Shown in pieces: positions 58,162-64,000 of a stretch of 64,000 nucleotides of DNA. Origin of the DNA: Hoplostethus atlanticus (lineage: Eukaryota; Chordata; Actinopteri; Trachichthyiformes; Trachichthyidae). A program made the translations under genes and the position numbers. The DNA lies in the NCBI GenBank assembly GCA_034670405.1, contig JAXDDX010000041.1, positions 937,001-1,001,000 on the forward strand. Direction: 5' to 3'. How positions within the stretch are numbered: the first letter of the stretch is position 1; every line of letters begins with the position of its first letter. The notes below the pieces were generated by a model. That model was not told the origin of the DNA. It made no database searches and worked only from the letters and a program-made list of their open reading frames with translations.

Positions 58162-58412
58162 GGTAAATGGACTGCATTTATATAGCGCTTTTATCCAAAG
58201 TGCTGTACAATGTATGCATCTCATTCACCCATTCACACACCGATGGCAGTGAGCTACCATGCAAGGTGCTGGCCTGACCATCGGGAGCAATTTGGGGTTC
58301 AGTGTCTTGCCCAAGGACACTTCGACATGTGGACTGGAGGAGCCGGGGATCGAACTTCTGATCTTCTGATTAGAGGACGACCCGCTCTACCTCCTGAGCC
58401 ACAGCCGCTGGA
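58162..58412 (-). repeat. near-complete tRNA-derived SINE (about 250 bp), minus strand
   Basis: On the minus strand the head reads GCGGCTGTGGCTCAGGAGGT then AGAGCGG (box A region). Box B is AGTTCGATCCCC. The body includes TGTCCTTGGGCAAGACACTG and AACCCC, and the tail TTTGGATAAAAGCGCTATAT then AAATGCAGTCCATTTACC. Order and length fit a full SINE abundant in acanthomorph fishes. The pol III promoter boxes are intact enough to suggest a fairly young copy. No clear target duplication was found. Confidence 0.85.
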
Positions 58413-59005
58413 GCACAATACACAGATTTTTTCCGATGTGAGTTTTCGTATTTAATCATGACTACAGCCCTAACCTTAACCAAGGTATTTTAATGTGATT
58501 TCGGTGCACAGGCAGTGGCTATGCATAGGTATAGCCCAAATCAAGAGGGGGGGGGGCATCATTTTCATAGAAATATGTACGACTGTTGTGAGACGGTGTC
58601 GGGGAAAATAAGTGGGCGGAACAACAACAATCGGCGTCTGAAAACTCCGATGCTCTTTCAATTGGCGAGCGGTTAGAGGTCAAGTGAGAAATTATGAGCG
58701 TTTGCATGTGCAGGTGCTGCAGAGGCAGACAGCAGCAGGTGGTCTCATCAGGTTGTTGTGCTCTACTGTTGCTTGTAGCAAGTCATGTGGAAAAGTGGAG
58801 AGGAGCACTTAGGGTTGTCTGTGCTTGATTAATAAGGACACAGAGAGGCAAATATGTGCACACAGTCACTGGGTAATGAGCCGCAAATGTGATTAGGTCT
58901 TTACGCTGCACCTGCCTCCAATTGAGCATACAGCTTAGCAACCTCATGCAAAAACCTGTACATGCACACCCGCCGCGATAAACAACATCAAAGTGTTTGC
59001 GGGGT

Positions 59006-59056
<51 letters not shown>

Positions 59057-59571
59057 GTCAGGGGAATTTTGATACCTTTGAAACTGTTGACAAGTGAATA
59101 CCTGATTCCATTACTGACTAAAAGGTGACGTTTTTTTTGGGGGGGGGGTTTTGCACGCAGATATTACCTCCCTGCCAATACGAGCCTTGATTGTATGATG
59201 TCGCATTGGCAAAGTGGTATTACCTTGGATTCACGTGCGTTAGCCTCCGAGCCTCGAGACTGACTCATTTCAAAATGCACGGTTAGCGTAACGCGCTGTA
59301 GTGTTCTGTGACAATTCCAAATCAGAGATGAACATGAGAAGAGAAGGTGGAGGTGGAAGGTGCCAGACATTATCACCGTGGGTCTCCTCTTAAGACTACG
59401 AAACACAGATGTCGATCACATCTGCCGTGGTAATCGTGGCAGGTAACAAACCAATCCAATTTGATGAAATTACTATTAAATGCATCTACTCAAACGTGTC
59501 AGACACCTTTTTTTAATTCATCAAGTTGTGATGTTCAATGCATTTTGTGACAGATCCACAAAGATGCAAGC
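58413..59571. other. no gene seen; simple repeats
   Basis: Contains G-runs (58547-58556 and 59140-59149) and the GT/G array at 59003-59057. No gene can be supported. Confidence 0.45.
59003..59057. repeat. (GT)n passing into G17
   Basis: About 17 GT units (one interruption) directly joined to 17 G. The plus strand is Z-DNA- and quadruplex-prone. Confidence 0.95.
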
Positions 59572-59930
59572 TGTGGCTGCATTGCATTCTGGTCTTTTGA
59601 GGCTGCTTGCCGGTGGAGAAATTGGTCTCCCTCCTCTTCTTCCGATGGATTTCTCCCTCGTCCGATTGTTGAACGTCGGTCTAGAAAGAAGCCCTTGCTC
59701 TTTGATGCCGAGGGGCTGATGCCAAACCCTGGCGATTACCAGTGGATGTTTTAGATTTTATACATTTCCTGCTATCAAACTCCATTGTAGCTGCATTGAA
59801 ATGTCTTGACATGACATCACGTTGTCGACGGGAATAAGAAAACTGACCCAGAAATGCAAGCAGCAGCTGTTCTCTAACTGTTAAACTGTTTTATGGTGAA
59901 TTTTTCTTTAATGCTAACTTCACCTAGCAA
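59572..59930 (+). repeat. dispersed repeat family B, copy 2
   Basis: Matches 47655-48010 in the same orientation (GCTGCATTGCATTCTGGTCT, GAGAAATTGGTCTCCCTCCT, TAGAAAGAAGCCCTTGCTCT, TGACATCACG). It lacks the adjacent exon-like stretch seen after copy 1. No coding frame is legible. Confidence 0.8.
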
Positions 59931-60600
59931 CAATTCATTGTCGCTGACTGTCAATTCATTACCACACGGATTTAACTGTCTCTTTTCAAGGAGCATCAGC
60001 TGACTTTAGCCTATTAGGACACTGAATGAATGATCATCTCACTTGATTAACCTTTTGCGTTCTCAAATTAACATCAACATAAACTTTGCAATAGCCACAC
60101 AACAAACGGTGCTTTGCAACAGTGCGTCAGCTGCAATTACATACACTGCACATTGCATGTTTCTTCCGGTAGCACACGGCATGACGCAAGATCCCACAGA
60201 AGAGTGTTGACAGTACAGATCTGCTGATGCTTTAATATTTGTCTCACATTTTGGTGTCAAAAATGTTAGATACTCTGTCATTTTAATGCATTGAGAACTG
60301 CAGGCTGCCTTTAGTAAACTCTATTTGTCTGTTATATCCAGAGAGTGCTGGAGAGGTTTTGATCCTTTTGCTTGCTGCTTTTAACAGTCCGAAAAAAAAA
60401 GAAAAAAAAGAATAGAAAGATGCATGGCTTTGAATGAATTTGTCAGGCTCTGAGTAGCTTTCCATCAGGAGGGCTGGGTCATCCAAGTCCAATAAACCTG
60501 TCTTTATCGAGTTATGGTGGTGTTCACACCCACGCAGCGTGCGCCTGGGCAGCTGAACCCAGGCGTTGTTATCTTGTGACCTCTTACTAGTCATCCAGAA
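59931..60600. other. no gene seen
   Basis: Ordinary DNA; an A-rich tract lies at 60391-60412. Confidence 0.4.
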
Positions 60601-61330
60601 AACTATTAAAAAGGTAAATTTGATTTCCGCTCGGCTATTAATCAGTTTAAAGTTTCCGGGGACGGCCGGTTTGCTCCGGTCGGGAAACGGAAGCGGTTCA
60701 GGTGACTGACCTGACAGTCGAAATGACTGTTAAAAATCTATTTCTAACAAGGTTGTCCGTTTTTTTTTTCTTCTTCTTATATTTGCACCTCACCGCTGGC
60801 CTTACTCACAGCTTGTAATAAAATGTTATCGCTGTCCTGACCTCTGGCTAAATATGTACTCAATTCTGTCTTCCAGTTGTTACCACATAAGCTGAACAAC
60901 CGGGAGGGATGAAGCAAAAAATGTGTTTCCATTCGGATCAACATAAAAATTGAGGAACGGGTCTTACATAATCTTACATAACGTTCATCCTTTCATGCAA
61001 GGTTCTCTTGGCCTAACAGTGTAGATCAGTTAGTTTGTATGGTTTCCATGGTTAGTGCAAGTCATGCTCTATATTGTGTTTTGATAGAGATGTCGTAAAG
61101 GAACTGGGTATGGACTCGAGTTGACGTCTGCTTATTCTGCTTCCACAAAAGAAGTGACATCTGAAGGAAAAAGATTCTCACAAGAGGCCAGCTACATTAT
61201 GCTACAGGATGCACATAGCTGCGTTCTGTAATAGCATACAATGTTTTCAAGGTAAAAATCAAATAGAAAAGTCCCACTTTTTTTACTGCTTGCTTGCTGA
61301 ACTGCTGCTGCATCTTTTCTCCATCATCAA
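60601..61330. promoter_or_regulatory. weak regulatory candidate
   Basis: CGGCTATTAATCAGTTTAAA is followed by a CpG-bearing block (60655-60730) of unique sequence with a TGACTGACCTGACAGTC near-palindrome. No gene recognised. Confidence 0.28.
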
Positions 61331-61333
61331 GAG

Positions 61334-61334
<1 letters not shown>

Positions 61335-61367
<33 letters not shown>
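61335..61367. repeat. (AAT)11 microsatellite
   Basis: Uninterrupted AAT units followed by GTTATTATTAT, which can fold back on it. Confidence 0.95.
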
Positions 61368-61368
<1 letters not shown>

Positions 61369-61807
61369 TTATTATTATAAATACATCTTTTTTATTTTAA
61401 AATATTCCTTATTTGGATCTGTTGCTGAAGATATAGGTAAGGAGAAAAAGTTCCAGAAATGGTATTTAAGGGATTTACATGATGGCTAAGGTACTGCAGT
61501 TAGCTGTCATTTGCACACTACACAACAGTACACAATACTGTGTGTAGATGGTGTAAAACCTGCTGGTGTACATGTGCCAATCATTCTAGCATGCTTCTTT
61601 TGGGTGTTAGAGTAATATTTTGTCACATTTTCATATTAAGAAATGTAGATACAGATTCTTCATCTGGCACACAGGAAGTGATGTATTTAACCTTTCTGGC
61701 AGCAGCAGCAGCGGTTTGTTTGTAATAAACAGAAGAAGAACTGGGTAGTTAGCATGAGCAGCGATAGCCACTGTGGCCGAACAGACAAAGAAAAGAGCGC
61801 CACCTAC
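61368..61807. other. no gene seen
   Basis: Ordinary DNA with no supportable feature. Confidence 0.45.
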
Positions 61808-61940
61808 AGGAACTCAAACTCCATCAACAGAACATCCAAGGAGAAAGACGTCACAGTGCTGGACACACTGTTTGATTCACAGGTGATCTCTGGGGAGAGC
61901 AGTGCAGAAACACCACAGCGACGAGAGCTGAGAGACAAAG
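61808..61940 (+). repeat. dispersed repeat family C, copy 2
   Basis: Aligns with 27421-27545 (CATCAACAGAACATCCAAGG, GAAAGACGTCAC, GACACACTGTTTGATTCACA, GCAGAAACACCACAGCGACG, GACAAAGATGG). A 65-codon frame (61754-61951) runs through it, rich in Ser/Lys/Arg/Asp, so it may derive from a coding exon of an unknown element. It is not conserved as a frame in copy 1. Confidence 0.6.
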
Positions 61941-64000
61941 ATGGAGGCTAAATTTAAAAAAAGGCACATCCCTGAAATGGCTGGCGAAGGATTACATCTC
62001 TGCCGGGGGGGGAAGTGTGTTTAACCAACTTCCACAACTTTCGTTTCACTCACCCCACTTAACTCGAGCCACACAGATCAACAGCGAGCCCAGCAGGAGC
62101 GTCTTAAGTCAACAGGGGGCGTTACGTGTCACGCATGCTAGCGAGGACTATATCTTCCTATCGAGTTTCTTCCTCGTCTGGAACCAACAAGTGCCCGCCG
62201 GTGTGACAGGCCACGCCAATGGAGGTGATCCAAAAAACTGCAGCGAATTTCCCCCCCCCCAGTGTTAATAAATGTTGATTTTCCCTGCGACTATTATTTA
62301 GAGCTGACAAGTGCTGATTGGAGAGTTGTTTGTCCACTCATAGAGCCGATGCGCGATCCGGAGCGGCTGAGCCTAACCCTAACCCGAGCTATCGAAAGTG
62401 TGAAATTAATTCTGATGGGTTTGGATTGCAAGTAAACACTGGCGCCGTGTTGATTTTTACACTCTCAAAGTCAAATTAACACTTCTACGCAGATTTTAAC
62501 ACCGAGGACGGCATTTGAAGAGTTTTGTTCCAATGTGAGAGATCCAGTGTGGTAGAAAAATGCACCCTTCTTAGCATTCTTCAGGGCAACCATTTACTAT
62601 GATTTCCTCTGCCTGACTGTTCACCTACATTGAAGTTCTGTTTCTGAAGGAACTGCTAATGTTTGGTGGTATTATCATCTATGCTGGTGTTGTTTTGACA
62701 AATGGCCTTGTGTCTCTATGAAACCTCACTCCCAGCTTCTCCTTTCTTCAGAGATCTGTACACCCTATACTGTGGTGTGGATCTCTCCTGAGCGCTCAGT
62801 AAAAAAGTAAATCACGACTTGACTCTGAACTCATCGTTCTCATCTAATCTTTAGTTAACGGTTTTATTCAACCATCCAGGATTTGAAAATCGTGACGCCC
62901 ACGCTTACAAAATCGGTAATAGAAAAAGAAATTAAAAGAAGGCACGGTACTGTTTAAAGAATGGCAGTTAAATCAAGTCCTTGTTTGACAAAATGACGAC
63001 GTTTTATAGACTGAAAAAGGAAGTAAGGAAGTTTTAACACTGTTTATACACGCAAAGGCAGATCTACACCAGGGACAGCAGCTTGAGTGACTGTATATGA
63101 GCAAACAACGGCTACAAATTAATTCTCACATTGTTTTATCATTTTCAGGAGAAAGAGGGAAAAGCAACAGATGCTGGATCACATCAACGTATTTCCATCG
63201 CAGATCTCATAATATTGAGTGATAAGTCATCGAGAGCTCTCGGGAAGAATTTATGCAGTTCAGTTATCATTATTAGAGCATATCAGCACCGTCAAAAATT
63301 GACGTATTTAACATTTCCGAACATCAAAGCGAGACCTTACACGGCTCCAACGGGCTGTCATTTAACTTTCAAAAGAAAAAGCGCGGAAACAAGATTTTCC
63401 GTCAGGTAATGCGGACACGGAGAAAGGTTAATCACCGGCAGCAAAAAAGATCCGCTTTGGTGTCCGAGTTTGAACAAAGTTGTGAGTTTCATCCTGCCGA
63501 CACAACAGTTACAGGACACTTGATCTTATGTGCCTCTTTCTTAATTGCTTGTCTCTCATCTTAGCCGACGTTTGACATTACCAGCAAACGTCCGACGCTT
63601 ACTATTGTGTTGTGTGTGTTACTATTCAGCTCTGCAGTGTACTGCTGTTGACTTTCCCTATAAAAGTGACATTGCAGCGTCAGAGGCGTCCATTTATAAT
63701 TCATACAATACACTGCGAATGCTCCTTTCAATGAACATAATTCATGTGTCATACTTGCACCAGAGATAGGGGAGTCAATCGCCTCGGCATGCTCTACATG
63801 CACCTACTTAACCATGCAGCTCTGTTCATAATTGATTGAATGAACTTGATTGACTACTCCTGAAATTTTTCACGTTTCAGACAATTTCCCATTAAGATAC
63901 CACGTCTTCATGTCTGACCCATCCTCCCCTCCCAAAAAAAGACACAAGCCGATATTGATATTCTCCTCACAGACGCTGCCACTCAGAACGTCAATTTTTA
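61941..64000. promoter_or_regulatory. repeat-poor stretch, candidate regulatory DNA
   Basis: Apart from short G and C runs (62004-62011 and 62251-62260) this is unique DNA. Blocks 62270-62540 (TTAATAAATGTTGATTTTCC, GTGAAATTAATTCTGATGGG, TCAAATTAACAC) and 63110-63420 (AAATTAATTCTCAC) carry AT motifs. Open frames near 63131-63409 and 63545-63769 lack recognisable domains. Inference. Confidence 0.3.

Noticed and set aside
58335..58412. tRNA-like sequence on the minus strand
   Set aside because: Same reason: it is the head of a SINE with body and tail in place.

Overview
The window reads as vertebrate nuclear DNA, most probably from a ray-finned (teleost) fish. Four things point there: dense CA/GT microsatellites; tRNA-headed SINEs with the fish-type tail around GGATAAAAGCG; several short hAT-like DNA transposons with 8-bp target duplications; and dispersed repeats of a kind common in teleost genomes. 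The species cannot be named from sequence alone. No bacterial features (operons, ribosome binding sites, CRISPR) are present.

I find no convincing host protein-coding gene or structural RNA gene in the 64 kb. Open reading frames are all short (149 codons or fewer), overlap one another on both strands, and match no family I recognise. The only coding-like pieces are transposon debris: a 27-codon exon of a hAT-type transposase with a splice donor (minus strand, 5016-5096), a frameshifted N-terminal exon that runs into a minisatellite (22554-22690), a possible terminal exon (minus strand, 48183-48418) and a possible acidic/basic N-terminus (minus strand, 34475-34610).

Layout. 1-12.5 kb is rich in repeats: SINE pieces, a 900-bp hAT derivative, a composite inverted-repeat element, a 170-bp hAT MITE and a mariner-like MITE nested in an older element. 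About 13-19 kb is repeat-poor, has many homeodomain-type AT motifs, and looks like a cis-regulatory block. 19.6-23.6 kb returns to repeats (hairpin element, TE exon plus minisatellite, GATA and CA repeats). 23.7-28 kb is again repeat-poor. 28-38 kb mixes SINEs, a 1.28-kb DNA transposon, inverted SINE-like copies and two tandem arrays. 38.8-40 kb is AT-motif-rich and repeat-poor. 40.8-44.4 kb holds a dispersed-repeat copy with a MITE inside it, a palindromic MITE and GT arrays. 45-47.2 kb, 50-54.5 kb, 55.8-58 kb and 60.6-64 kb are mostly repeat-poor, with repeats at 47.6-49.4, 54.7, 58.2, 59.6 and 61.8 kb.

The most economical reading is a gene desert or a very large intron beside a developmental gene: possible regulatory islands separated by layered transposon insertions. 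The regulatory interpretation rests on composition and repeat-poverty only and needs cross-species alignment. The transposon calls rest on inverted termini and target duplications that can be read directly.
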